From Poronia punctata (lineage: Eukaryota; Ascomycota; Sordariomycetes; Xylariales; Xylariaceae): a stretch of DNA of 64,000 nucleotides. The DNA lies in contig MU401465.1 in the NCBI GenBank assembly GCA_022579005.1, positions 134,012-198,011 on the forward strand. Reading direction: 5' to 3'. The notes under the pieces were generated by a model. It worked only from the letters and a program-made list of their open reading frames with translations. It was not told the DNA's origin and ran no database searches. Position 1 is the stretch's first letter; every line of letters begins with the position of its first letter. Of this stretch, positions 33,696 through 44,988 are shown piece after piece. The translations under genes and the position numbers were made by a program.

Positions 33696-36635
33696 ATGTC
33701 CGCTCCGGGGATCACGTACTCCGGGGTGCTCGCCAAGGAAGGAGACAACAGTAGAAATAACAACGACGAAAGAACAGGTGTTTTTCAAGGTCTCAAGATA
33801 TGGGTGTCACACAAAGTACCTGATCGAAAAACTTGCACCGATACTATAGTGGTAAGGAACATGGGCTATTCTTACAGTACCGGATTACTAATACTAATTC
33901 CTCATAGACAAATGGGGGGCTAATCACGCCTCGGGACAAAGATGCTGATCTGATAATATGTGATTCAAAAAGGGATCATATTCCTGGTTCTTACTCTCAT
34001 CAGCTCATCGACAATGCTGTGGAACGCGGCTCTCTTGATGAAAAGGAAGACTATCTATGCGGTGCATTACTACCTCCGTCAAGCCGAACATACAGGAACA
34101 AGTTTACGGTGGAGGAAGACCGGGCTTTGTCGGAATTTGTCAATGAAAAGGCGTTTTTAGGTGAAGCCACTAGTGGTAATGGCGTCTACCAGGAATTCGC
34201 AAAAACGGTACGTCCGTCTTGTGTACTTGTCTGGTAACATTTCTACTTATTCTGACCCTCGATATAGCACCCGACCCATACCTGGCAATCATGGCGAAAT
34301 AGATGGATCAAGAGGCTGAAGGACAATCCCCCACCGCCCGTATTTCGGCCACGGAAACGCTTGTCCTTAGCTTCTCGGCAGGTGGCTGCGCAAAATAACA
34401 GCGCTGATTCTGCCCCCGTCGCCACACCGGAGCCACAGTTTACGGGTGTGGATGATGAGCGCCTTGTCGTTGCGATCCGCCATGCGATCGAATCCCATGA
34501 GCCTTGGGACAGCACTGTTATATATCGGAGTTTAGCGAATAAGGTTTGTGTCTCTTTAGTGCCCTCCTGCGAATCATGTCATGTCTAACCATGAGCAGTT
34601 TCCCGAACATACATGGCAGACTTGGAGGGAGCGAGCCTTGGAACATGTAGCGAAGCAACACAAGGATGACATAGCTCAGTGGGAAGCTCAAGCCGGGTCC
34701 CAGTCCGGCGATGCAAAGCTCCTCTCCAGTCCCAGGAACACCCGTCAAGGCCAGGGACACGAAGTTGCGGACAGGGTTCATGCACAATCTCCACCTATAA
34801 ACACACACCAAGACCACGACAATTCAAGAGAGCCTGTGGAGAGTAGTCAAGTTGATCTTCATGTGGGAGGTATAGACGAGGATGAGGATGACGACATGGA
34901 ATCCGTCGGACAACAGGAGCCTCCTATTTCACGCGAAAAAAGGCAAGCCACTATAGCTGCCAGCCCTTCAAAGCCTACGGAATCGGCGATGAAAGAACAG
35001 TTTTACCGCGATTATAATACGTTCCTAGACAGCATCGGTACCAACACACGATCGATTCCGAGCGTCGGTGGCAAAGCCATCGCACTCTGGGATCTATGGA
35101 AGTCGGTCACTTCTAAAAAGATGGACCCTGACGAACTGGATTGGCAGCAAGTAGCAGAAGATCTCGGTTTCGATTGGATTGCCCAAGATACCGTCCCGGT
35201 CCAACTTCGCCAATGTTACGAGACCCATCTGGCATCTTTTGCAGAGTTCATGATGGATTTCGAGGAGGCCAGTGGCGAGGAATCAGCCGAAGAGGACGGA
35301 AACATAGATCACGAAACACCTTTGCCGTCTTCGCCTCCCGTGCGGCCGTCGCTGAAAAGAAGTTTGGAAGCCGCAGACGCGTTGTCGTCAGAACAGCAGC
35401 AACCACCGCGCAAACGGACAAAGTTGAATGAGGTGCGGTCTAGCCCGGAGCGCAATAATCGGATTGTCCGTTTACAGCACTCGGCAACACCTATAGCTTC
35501 TTCTCCACATGCCCATTCCAGCGCCTGGGGACGACCAACACCAACAAGCCGGATCGAGGAAGAAGAATTGCCAGCAGGACGACCAGCTGTCGAACCCGAA
35601 ACACAGGATTTCGCATTCGGCCCAGAAACCCAAGCACAAGAACAACAACAACAACCTGAATACGAAACTGACGATTCTCAAAGACCAATGACGCCTTCGC
35701 AACAGCTCATTGTAGAATCTGACGCCATGTCTACAGCCCGAGCACGAGAACAAGCACAAGCACAAGCACAAGCACAAGCACAAGCACAAGCACAAGCACA
35801 AGCACAAGCACAAGCACAAGCACAAGCACAAGCACAAGCACAAGNNNNNNNNNNNNNNNNNNNNNNNNNNNNNNNNNNNNNNNNNNNNNNNNNNNNNNNN
35901 NNNNNNNNNNNNNNNNNNNNNNNNNNNNNNNNNNNNNNNNNNGCACAAGCACAAGCACAAGCACAAGCACAAGCACAAGCACAAGCACAAGCACAAGCAC
36001 AAGCACAAGCACAAGCACAAGCACAAGCACAAGCACAAGAACAAGAACAATCCCATCAGAAAACGCCCACGCCTACACCTACACCCCATCGCAAGGAGCG
36101 GATTCAAGAAGACAACAACCCAAGTCCACAATCCAAACCCAAACCCAAACCCAAACCCAAACGCCGCACTCTCCCCTCATCATTCACAAATAAATCATCC
36201 CCAGCCCCACCACCACCACCACAACAACAACAACAACAACAACAACAACCCTCCTCGGACCCCTTCTTCGAGTCTCCTCCTCCAGTAGCTCCAGCAAAAG
36301 AAACACCCGACGCGATAATCGACCACTTCATCTCCCTAGGCTATTCCCCCGAAACCGTCGTCCGCTCTCTCAAAGCGACGAGCTGGATAATCGGAAACGC
36401 CGGACAAGTCATGGAGATGTTGAAGCAAGGCGAGCCCTTGCCGCAGAGAACATCTGGTGTCTGGACGCCACGCGATGACGATGCTCTGATGTTGGTTTTT
36501 TCTTCGTCGTCGTCGTCGTCGTCGGCTGGGACGGAAGAAGAGAAGAAGAAGAGACGCGAAAAGGAGATGAGGAGATTAAAAAGGAAACATGGCGATGAAC
36601 AGATTAGGTTGAGGAAGAGGTATCTTTTAGAGTGA
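33696..36635 (+). CDS. rap1: Telomere-binding protein Rap1 (BRCT, Myb, RCT) with (Ala-Gln)n tract
   Basis: Rap1 is a shelterin-type telomere protein. Exons 33696-33851, 33908-34207, 34268-34543 and 34599-36635 (about 922 residues, 33 of them unknown). BRCT region, about residues 30-110: FQGLKIWVSHKVPDR, TNGGLITPRDKDADLIICDS and PGSYSHQLIDNAVERG. Myb domain: TYRNKFTVEEDRALSEFVNE and THTWQSWRNRWIKRL. A second Myb-like unit follows: DDERLVVAIRHAIESH and HTWQTWRERALEHV. A central BRIGHT/ARID-like stretch is possible (FYRDYNTFLDSIG to FDWIAQDTVPVQLRQCYETH). Next come an (AQ)n repeat broken by 98 N, KP repeats and polyQ. The C-terminal RCT-like domain is DAIIDHFISLGYSPETVVRSL to GVWTPRDDDALML, then poly-Ser and a basic end. 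The exon 4 start is ambiguous by one codon (acceptor GAG or CAG). Confidence 0.93.
35746..36042 (+). repeat. Coding hexanucleotide repeat (GCACAA)n with a 98-base N gap
   Basis: Tandem GCACAA units encode alternating Ala-Gln within RAP1, roughly 16 units on each side of the gap at 35845-35942. The N length of 98 keeps the reading frame open but is not compatible with a perfect continuation of the 6-base unit, which would need 95 or 101, so it is an estimate. Confidence 0.95.
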
Positions 36636-37136
36636 GATATCGGTGTAGGATGAGATTGGGACTTTGATTTTTATGTTGCAATACATGATAACTTTGATGT
36701 AAGAGGTAGTTTACCAAATGTATGCTTTCGGAAAGGGGTTTGTCGGGATCAGGGTGATGTATTGGTTTTGGAGCAGCGAGATACCCTGCAACAGTTACTG
36801 TAATCATTTTGCTTTCAAAAATATTTACCTATTGATAAGACTAAAGTCCGTATCGTTAGTGGCATTGTGATATTCACTGTGGGATAAGACTATAAAACCG
36901 ATGAACAAAAGCATGCAAAGAGGCAAGTAAGCTATAATTTAATCCTGACTGTCATGATACTGTGCCTCGACATCAATGACCCCTGGAAGCCCAAAGATCC
37001 TCGCCCCTTGGTTTTCTGTCTTTCTTTCTTTTATTTTTATTTTCTTTTCGACTCGCACCCAACATCCACTCGGTGACTTTTGCCCACCTCCACTTTCTGA
37101 AAGAAGAGAATCATCGCTACAGTAAACTCGAATAGC
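36636..37136. other. Intergenic 3' region between RAP1 and the acetylxylan esterase
   Basis: Shared downstream region of two convergent genes; AT-rich, with T-rich stretches near 37021-37050. No gene or RNA seen. Confidence 0.6.
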
Positions 37137-38141
37137 CTAGCCAAGCTTTGACCGGATGAAATCCATAGCCTGCGAGCCGTACTTGTTGACGTACTGCTGG
37201 TGCGAGTTGGCGTCGTTTCCGTTGCAGCAGTAGGGATCGGTCGAGTCGCAGTACGACTTGATGATGTTTGGGTTGGCGGGAGAGCACTGGAAGCCACTGG
37301 GGCGAGCAGCAAACTATTCATTGTTAGCGTTAGGCAAGACCTCGAGTTCTATATAAAGGTAGGGAAGAACTTACGCCTCCAGCAGTGCATGTTCCTACGT
37401 TGTAAGGTAGGCCGGCGACGTTGTGCGGGTCGCCCATGAAGATGGCTACCTTGACGGCGGCGAGAGCATTGCCTGAGAGCGTTTGGCCTAGTCCACCGCA
37501 GAGAGCGTTATCCATAATCTGACCGCCCTGTTATTTGAAGAAACTTGGTTAGTAAGTGCTATAAAGGAGGCGGTGGATTTCCCGAGTCGCTTAGATACTC
37601 CAGGCGGAGGGGCTCCTCTTCCCTCCTTCTCTGCTGCAGCCCAATTTATGCATGTTCTCTGGTGTGTTCTTTCTGCCCCTTTTCAAACTGTTCTAGCTTG
37701 TACCCTCGTTTTTCACAGTGCCCCTTTTTTTTTCTCCCACTACGCGCAACAACATTGGTAGGAAATGCATGATAAAAGGGAATAACTTGCCTGAGAATAT
37801 CCAATGAGAACGATCTTGGTGTTGGGGCATCGGCTATTCAAGCTGTTCACAGCCTGGATCACGGCGCTAGTACCCTGTTGAGCCGACTGATCATAGCTGA
37901 CGTAACCGCACGATGCCTGGCCACCACAGGCTGGGTAATTGATGGCCTCGGCCCCGGCACCGTAGGCCGACACAACCATGTTCACGAGCCCACCGGCAGT
38001 TCCGTAGCCGGGGCCGACCGTTGTCTCGCGCGCACCGAAGACGTAGACGCTCGGGCAGTTCTGGCGCTCCTCGAGCTCGCCTGCCAGTGGGTTCGCGGTT
38101 GCCACGGCGGCTAGGATGGGGAGCACATTGATTGCCTTCAT
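37137..38141 (-). CDS. Secreted acetylxylan esterase, carbohydrate esterase family 5 (cutinase fold)
   Basis: Removes acetyl groups from xylan outside the cell. Three exons: 38141-37791, 37527-37375 and 37313-37137 (226 residues, typical for CE5). A signal peptide MKAINVLPILAAVATANPLA is followed by a dibasic-like pro-site (EERQ) and the mature start NCPSVYVFGARETTVGPGYG. The segment INYPACGGQASCG separates CE5 acetylxylan esterases from cutinases. The nucleophile elbow GYSQGG (Ser) is split by the first intron. The acid and base lie in SYCDSTDPYCCNG (Asp) and DANSHQQYV (His), with four conserved cysteines around them. It ends GSQAMDFIRSKLG with no cellulose-binding module. The first intron begins with GCAAGT instead of GT and is 263 nt long. 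A TATA box lies about 120 bp upstream. Confidence 0.95.
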
Positions 38142-40393
38142 CTTGTCTGATTGTGATGTCGATCCGATCGGTCCTGCGAGTATCAAAGGGTAATAAAGCT
38201 ATTGGGGTGCGTTGATGGGTGGTTTCGTAGTGACTGTTGACGTGACTTCTTGAAGCCTTATATACCTAGACTAGATGGATACGAGAAGGGCATACCAACC
38301 CAACTTAGATGTCGGAGCTTCAACATACGAAACGTTGAAACAGCTCTGAGCCTCCAAGGACCATTATGCCCTACTTCGACCCCGCGCACATTACCCGAGG
38401 CCTGGAAACCCTCATGGAGCGTGCCGTGCGTGTAAGAAGAAGAAGAAAAGTCATATTGTCACGTAAGTCGTCGCCGACTCGCCGATGCCAAGTTGCAGGG
38501 AAACCTAACCCATTAACAACAACATTTACCCGGAATCGCCGTGGGGTAAGCGATGACATTTATCCGCAACATGTATCGCTTCAAGTCCAATGCAGATTTT
38601 TTTTCTTTTTCGCTTTTTCTCTTTTGCTGGTTTCTGCGCCTGCATCGAGAACAAAAGCTCGGCCCTTCAGAGTCGCTTGAAATGAGACTATGGTCTCCCG
38701 TATTGGGAAAGGATAGACGTTTTCCGAGATGTGGAGGGCAGTGTGGAGGGCAGTGTGGAGGGCGATGCCACATGCCACCTAATAAAAGAAACGGCCGGTC
38801 GTTTCTAGCCAACTTTATATTGCAGTTACCAAGCAAGTCTTTACTCGACGAATGAAATATAGGATACAGCGTAGCATTCCCTTGGACCATCCCGTCGGGA
38901 ATGAGACTGTATCATTCGACTTTTTGCCTGGGGATAATTGGGCGGGTATTAGTCGTGGACTCGTGGAGGACGACTCCTCTACAAAACACCAGTTAGTAAT
39001 CTGCGTAGCATGCTAAAAAGTCTAGATTTCCAAGACTTCGAGCTATGCTCAGTTTTTGCGCACTGCTATTGGATAGCAAAGCATTTCACTTGGGATTGGG
39101 GGAATTCAAACTCCTCCTTCCCCGCGTGGCCATCTACTTCCTTTCTACAGCATTGGCGGGCGACAAGAAAGCCGTAATTCTAAGCGAGGCGGTCAGTTTC
39201 TGAAGATGATTTTTCCTAGCCATGAGCTGTCGAGAAAATGGACTGAATAATGACATGGACAATGCGCCGGAGACCATGTGGACGTCGAATTGCAACTTGC
39301 AACATCACACCGCCGAGGTCAAGGCCGTTCGAATAACAGCTAAACTTTAGATTTACACCCTGGGCACGGGATATGAATGGCATACTCTTTCATGCTGCCC
39401 CAGAGTAGGAGCTAAGTCCCAGTTGGTGCTTCGTACCGATGTGGCCAACTAGGTTAGTTTTGGGTACGCGGACAATTGGAACCCTCTGAAGTTCTTCATA
39501 TTCGTTTAGTTTTGGAAAGGGAATGTGAGAAGCGCGGAGTGTTCTTGCCGGCCCCCGCTGAAACTCAAGTGAAATTTTCCATTTCATGACGTAAAGAGAT
39601 GGCATCAGCGCCATCAAGTGTCTCGAAGTTGAGGGTCGAGCCTGAGGTATGCCTTTGTTCTTCGGTCAAAGAACATAGCAGGTACGGCCCTCGTCCATCT
39701 CATATAACAATGCAAGTTTAGTTGTCCGACCGCTGATACTGTGTAGGAATATCCATGTGTGTAGTGTACATACATACCTAAGATATTGCTATCAACGATC
39801 TATTTCTTGACTTTACCTGAAGTGTCTGAGGTTATGCAGGGACGTCACTCATGCCAAGCTGCAAATCATAAGCTGTGCTGCAGTTTTGGGTGTCGAATGC
39901 CAAAGCCACTACTGCAACCCCGACTCGTACCTTACCAGGTAGATCCTCTGGGCGCAGTCGGTGGCAGTCACGTACAATGATCCAATCACATAGCTCCGAA
40001 TCGCCGCTCGCCGTCGAAAATTGTGGGTTATTCGGGACTGTCTGGGTGTACAGCCCCCCCCTCGCTTGAAACGTCACCAACCAGCTGGAGTAAGCTGAGA
40101 CGGCGGCGCAACGCGTCCCTCCCTTTGATCATCCTGGCAGCTGCGTTGGATGCGAGGCCGCCGACCATCTTACCTGTTCTTAAATGGAAACAGCGCGAAA
40201 TAAGTTTTCCGAGTCTTACCTCCATCTACATACATGTTCTAGTTCATTCCATCTTTCAATCATCTGCATCCTATAAATCTGAGCGACGCAAGCAACTTGC
40301 CATAGATTACAGCAAAAGCCGGACTTGGTAGCTTCTCGCACGAAATCAGATTCCCTAGTAACCTATAACTACTAGCCCCTAACGAATTGACGT
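38142..40393. other. Intergenic region of about 2.25 kb
   Basis: Contains the esterase promoter on the left and that of the YPP-repeat protein on the right. A 12-bp unit (GTGGAGGGCAGT) occurs three times in tandem at 38731-38766, the last copy with two changes. No gene supported. Confidence 0.6.
38258..38265 (-). promoter_or_regulatory. TATA box of the acetylxylan esterase gene
   Basis: TATATAAG on the minus strand, about 117 bp before the start codon, a typical distance for highly inducible fungal genes. Confidence 0.5.
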
Positions 40394-41245
40394 ATGTCTA
40401 ACCAGAATTACTACGGAGGTGACAACGGCGGCTATCCACCCCCTCATAACCAGTATCCGTCTCAAGGGGAGCAATATCCCCATCAGTACCCTCCACAGGA
40501 TCAAGGACAGTACCCTCCACAGGGTCAAGGACAGTACCCTCCGCAAGACCAAGGCCACTATCAGGGTCAATACCCACCTCAAGGCCAAGGTCATTACCCA
40601 CCACAAGAACACCAGCAACATTACGGCGGGGGCCCACCGTCGCATTCCCCATACCCTCCGCAGCAGCATTCCGCCTATCCTCGGCAGAACCAGAGCCCCT
40701 ATCCACCCGATAAGAAATCGTACGGCGACCATGATCAGCCTTACGGCGCTCAACACGGGGCTCCACCGCCGTATTCGGCTCACACTTCCTTCGACCAACG
40801 GGCTCCTCAGGGGCATGGCTATCCGGGCCAAGGTCAGGCTAGCCAATATATGCAAGGTGGTAGCCCGTATCACCCACAGCAGTACGATCCGAGCCACCCC
40901 CCGCAGCATGATGGCAAGCCGGGCGGAGAGGATAGGGGCCTAGGTTCCACCTTACTCGCGGGTGCCATGGGTGGAAAGGCGGGCGGTCATGGCGGGAGCA
41001 GTCCCTTAGCCGCCATAGGGGCCGCAGCTGCAGCGCATTATCTTGGTGGTAAAGGCAGCAGTAGCAGCAATAAGGCCCATGGCTCTTCTTTCATACCACC
41101 TGCTGTCGCCGGCTACGTGGGAGGTCAGGGAATGAAGAAGCACAAAGATAAGAAGGATAAGAAGGATAAGAAATACAAGAAAAAGGGGCATAAACGGAGT
41201 GGCAGCTCCAGTAGTAGCAGTAGCTCGAGCAGTAGCAGCAGCTAG
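40394..41245 (+). CDS. Pro/Gln/Tyr-rich YPP-repeat protein with Lys- and Ser-rich tail
   Basis: Single exon, 283 residues, with no enzyme domain. Residues 1-165 are built from GQYPPQ/YPPQ repeats (at least ten YPP units) with GXYPPXXXG-like spacing, a composition prone to phase separation or scaffolding. A Gly/Ala-rich part follows (GSTLLAGAMGGKAGGHGG, then AAIGAAAAAHYLGGKG), resembling the glycine-zipper-like segments of similar fungal proteins. The end is Lys-rich (KKHKDKKDKKDKKYKKKGHK) and closes in poly-Ser. Proteins of this kind are common in ascomycetes and usually unnamed. The opposite strand is also open over much of the gene, but composition and the continuous repeats support the plus strand. 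Function unknown. Confidence 0.8.
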   Translation: MSNQNYYGGDNGGYPPPHNQYPSQGEQYPHQYPPQDQGQYPPQGQGQYPPQDQGHYQGQYPPQGQGHYPPQEHQQHYGGGPPSHSPYPPQQHSAYPRQNQSPYPPDKKSYGDHDQPYGAQHGAPPPYSAHTSFDQRAPQGHGYPGQGQASQYMQGGSPYHPQQYDPSHPPQHDGKPGGEDRGLGSTLLAGAMGGKAGGHGGSSPLAAIGAAAAAHYLGGKGSSSSNKAHGSSFIPPAVAGYVGGQGMKKHKDKKDKKDKKYKKKGHKRSGSSSSSSSSSSSSS

Positions 41246-41681
41246 ATCTATTGCGTTGGACACGGACGGACGTTGACATAGGTTGGCAAGGGGAGCGGGT
41301 TATGGTTTATTTCTATGAATCGATCTTCCTTCTCAAAACCATTAGATGAGTTTACAGCTGAGCAGTCCTCCAGGGATTTCTCTGCTAGGTTTGCTAACTA
41401 TGATACTACTTTCTAATACCCTATAGTTGTGGGCCACCGTTAGCCAGGGTGAACCAAAAAGACCCCGCAAGACAGCCGGCATAGCTACTAGTAGAAGTCC
41501 GGCTACTTGTCGCTAAACAGAGTCGTTGCTCGGTGTCACACCACAGCCACCAGGAATGGACCGTAGTCCAGACCTCGCATATAGTAAGGCTATGAGTGGG
41601 ACTATAGCCTGGGTCAGTTCCGATATGGGAGAGACCACGGCGACACGTGTATGCGGCCGTCACTTGCTTTGGATTATTCAC
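41246..41681. other. Intergenic 3' region between convergent genes
   Basis: Downstream flanks of the YPP-repeat gene and the unknown gene at 41682. Nothing else seen. Confidence 0.6.
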
Positions 41682-42975
41682 TCAACACATCCTCAGCTCT
41701 CCAATTAACCAGGGCAAGCCAGTCATCCACGCACCCCGCGCTTGTCGCGTCAGACTCTCCATCTCCTTTCGTCCGTCCGATTTCATCCAATGCAACTTCT
41801 CCCCAATACGGAACCGCCGTGCAAATTGCCGTATCGTTTCTTCGTCTGCCAGCCCACCGGTCACCTCGTTCCAGTCTTCCTCTCGACCCTCTCTAGGAGA
41901 GTAGAGGAAGAGGTGGAGGAGATGCACGAACAGCCTGGGTAACAGGTCCTTGCGGTGGCCGCTGAAGACTTCGAGCCTGTCTTCGACAATGCTCACCTGC
42001 GAGTCGAAGCCACCTCTGTTCATGTGTTGCAGGCCAATGGCCATGACGGACCACAGCGTGTAAGGAGGGTCGATATAGTCGCGTGTGGCCGCCTCCAACT
42101 TCTCACACGAATGATAGGCCGTGCGAAACCGGATCTGGGCAAGGAATGTTTTCCGTGGGTTCATGAACTTTAAGTTGGTCTGGACCCTGCTCCAAAAGTG
42201 CCTGATTGCAGCTCGTCGGTCAGAACGCTCATAGGCACATGTGTCATGCCACGTCATTTCTTCGTGCTATCATTTGACCAAGTTAGCGGGCTATTCATTC
42301 ATCTACTACTCATTCCTTTTCGGTAGGTAGACGGTATGGTTCCCGTCTGATGCACACTTTTCTTACCTGACGATCCCATATGCTGATGGTATAGATGGCC
42401 TTGGACCGCCGACTATTCCCCCGGGAGAGTCGGTGCGAGTGGATGAAACATAGGAAGCGGTAACTTGCAGATTCCATCCAGCTACCGGCCGCGTCTTCCT
42501 CCCCTTCTCTTATAGGGTGCCATTCCTTCATCGTGTCAAGTATGACCTCGTCAGGCACTACGATATGCGAAGTGCTGGTTTCCGCTCGCCGACGACTCGT
42601 CGCCGGTTTCCTGGTTGCCTGCTCCCATCCTTCTCTGTTGCCCCGTCCGTCTTCGTCGGCGGCGGCGATATTAGTGACGGAGTGGAAATATGCCCAGGCG
42701 TTTTTCCCCTTGGATGGCTCCTGCGTGATGTTGTATGCATTGAGCGCGGTCGGTACTGCGTCTGCGCGGGGGAGGACACCTCGTGAAAGACCGCGAAGAA
42801 CAGATGTGATGTTACTCAAGTCCTTCTCGGTGAGTGTGGGTAATTGTGGCTCTCCGATGCCGTCGTATGTAAATGGTGCTGGATACACGGTTCTTTCTCC
42901 TATACCTGTGCTATCGCTAGCGGTCGAGGAGGATAGGGGTGAGGAGGATTGATGTGAGGTTTGCTTTGATGCCAT
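41682..42975 (-). CDS. Uncharacterised fungal protein
   Basis: I do not recognise this gene. Two exons, 42975-42367 and 42266-41682, joined across a 100-nt intron (donor GTAAGA, acceptor ATAG), give 397 residues. The join reads ISIWDRQ|HEEMTWHDTCAYERSDRR. The start sits in a good context (CACCATGGC). The first 40 residues are Ser/Thr-rich. The middle has LTEKDLSNITSVLRGLSRGV, and the second half is a charged helical region rich in Arg, Trp and His. There is no signal peptide or membrane span, suggesting a soluble intracellular protein. Real-gene support comes from the clean splice join, long open frames and start context. Confidence 0.65.
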
Positions 42976-43134
42976 GGTGGTTACCTCGTTAGCAATTTGT
43001 TTTTTTTTTCTTTTTGCGCAGCAATACGAATGATGAGATGACGATGTTTGGGGAAAGGGTTTCTGGGTTCAAAGGGAAAATGTCTGGTATAGATTTTTTC
43101 AAGGAGAAAAAAAAAACCAATCTGTAGACTATCT

Positions 43135-43160
43135 GTATGTATGTATGTATGTATGTATGT
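43135..43160. repeat. (TATG)n tetranucleotide microsatellite
   Basis: About six and a half GTAT/TATG units in intergenic DNA upstream of the unknown gene at 42975. Confidence 0.9.
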
Positions 43161-43833
43161 ACCTACTTACCATTGACCAAAAGTAGGTACAAAGGATGCC
43201 CGTTTTTGTGCACACTTTTCCCCCATACATCCCTTGTTAGCAGGTAACAAACAAATGACCTTTTCTCTTCCCATTTCCGGACGCAAGGCTCTTTGTGATT
43301 TGTGAAGGGATGGGATTCTTTTGTCTAGTGGTACGACGTTTGTACGATGAGGCTGGGGTATTTTATCTTCAGTTTCAATGGGAGTGGTAGGAAGTATTTT
43401 CCTATCTAACCTAGGTATTTTTTTAGTGATGATGAGGCTTTACGAGGATAAAAATAAATCTTCTACTATTGTATTCTTTTCAGGTATATGACAATTTTCT
43501 ATCTACATATCATCAACTACCTCTTGTTATGGGTTATGTGTAACCTGGGGTGGGTACTAAGTAATAAGGCAACCCTTTCTTGCACGACATTCTTTTCTTC
43601 CCGAGCGCTAAATAGTCATTACGATATAACAGTTGGCTGAGGCTCGAGATAATCTAAGTTTAGAGGTGAAACTACCTATTTAAAACCTTGTAGGTGACCT
43701 GAATGGTTATTGTTGTTGTACACGCGGCTATTCTAAGTAAGGGAGTGCGTAGGTACCTAGGGAGGTTTGGAAATTCTTACGATAGGCCGCTAGGTAGGTA
43801 TCTATCTATATATAATATCCCGAGGTCGGTCGA

Positions 43834-43857
43834 GGTGGGGGTGGGGGTGGGGGTGGA
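43834..43857 (+). repeat. GGTGGG tandem repeat, possible G-quadruplex
   Basis: Four runs of three to five G separated by single T or GT in a short span, matching the simple G-quadruplex pattern. Folding is inferred. Confidence 0.6.
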
Positions 43858-44847
43858 CTGATGCGTCAATGGAATCTTGAGGCTGATTCACTACCTAGGT
43901 AGGTACCTTACCTAACCTACCTTATTTGAATGTTGGACGACAGGGCGGATACGGGATATCTATCGGCACATGGATGGTAATAATAATGTTTGCCAGGCAT
44001 GTTTCAATCCAATCCGATCTTTTACTTAGGTAGGTCAGGTAAAAGTAATCAGCACATAAACGGCCTCGTCGATGTAATATACAAGATGAAATGAATGAAA
44101 TGAATATTATAAGGTGGTGTTCGGTCGCGTTACTTATTACTTATTCTTATGGGGCGCGGAAATGTAGTACATCGCAGTTTTTCCGATGGACCCCATAGTA
44201 TGTACCGCGCTAGTCAGAAGCAATGTACCGATCAGAAAAACTTACGGGGCAAAGAGGGGCGGCGAAATATTAACCACTTATATGCTACAGATTTTATTTT
44301 TTTACGGGGCTCTTGGCAATAAGTAATAATCAATTGAAAAGTTGTTGACGAGTTTGCCAAGAATAATTATCATGTTGCCAAGGCGTAGGGCATTCGGATT
44401 ATTGCAAGGGATAACCTACGCTAGCAAAGCCATGCATGAGAAGGTAATGTACTTAAGCAATCAGCAAAACACCTGACCGAACACGCCCTAAGTTATAACA
44501 TGTTGACAGGGTCTCTAGTGGAATTTAGCCCGGTGTTATCTGAGACGGAGACATTCTCAGTAATTTACTAATTATCTCCGGATGCGTTCGTGACTCCTCG
44601 GACCCCGGACCCACTACCCGCTAAATACGTGGAGTGGACTAAACACGGGATTAGGAGATATGCTAATCAACATTGAGACAACAATATGGTTACGCAGGCC
44701 CCAGGGCTACGCCGAGTGTTTTTTTTTTCCTTCCCCATGATACTATTGATATACCTACGATAAGTAAGTGGATTTATAATGAATGATGCGAGGTGAGAAA
44801 ATAGGTAGAAGCGAGATAATGTAGGTAGATTTTTTTTTTTTCTTCTG

Positions 44848-44857
44848 TATATATAAA
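44848..44857 (+). promoter_or_regulatory. TATA box of the short-chain dehydrogenase gene
   Basis: TATATATAAA lies about 130 bp before the start codon, just after a long T run, a common fungal core-promoter arrangement. Confidence 0.45.
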
Positions 44858-44953
44858 CGTGTTTGTTTGCTTGTTTTTCTTTTCATAAGAGTAAATAATT
44901 CTTCGATATCTCGCAAGCAAGCAACACATGTTCATATAATAGCTTTTACAACT

Positions 44954-44980
44954 CCATCATCATCATCATCATCATCATCA
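44954..44980 (+). repeat. (CAT)n microsatellite in a 5' leader
   Basis: Nine CAT/ATC units ending 9 bases before the start codon of the dehydrogenase gene. Read on the plus strand it contains no in-frame ATG upstream of the start except in overlapping registers without length. Confidence 0.85.
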
Positions 44981-44988
44981 GAACGAAA

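Larger units (their letters stand above)
42976..44988. other. AT-rich intergenic region with microsatellites
   Basis: About 2 kb without a supported gene, between two divergent genes. It holds a (TATG)n run at 43135-43160, a G-rich GGTGGG repeat at 43834-43857, several CCTAGGTAGGTA palindromic motifs near 43890, and a (CAT)n run at 44954-44980 in the leader of the dehydrogenase gene. Confidence 0.65.

Noticed and set aside
35472..36131. Leu-Cys or Leu-Val repeat proteins on the minus strand
   Set aside because: Antisense shadows of the Ala-Gln hexamer repeat in RAP1.
36131..36163. CCAAAC repeats in RAP1 as a telomere-like tract
   Set aside because: They encode a Lys-Pro repeat in frame and do not match the fungal telomere unit.
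40379..40909. Minus-strand 176-codon frame opposite the YPP-repeat gene
   Set aside because: Its Leu/Val/Arg repeats are the complement of the YPPQ-coding repeat; the plus frame has a good start and a coherent domain order.
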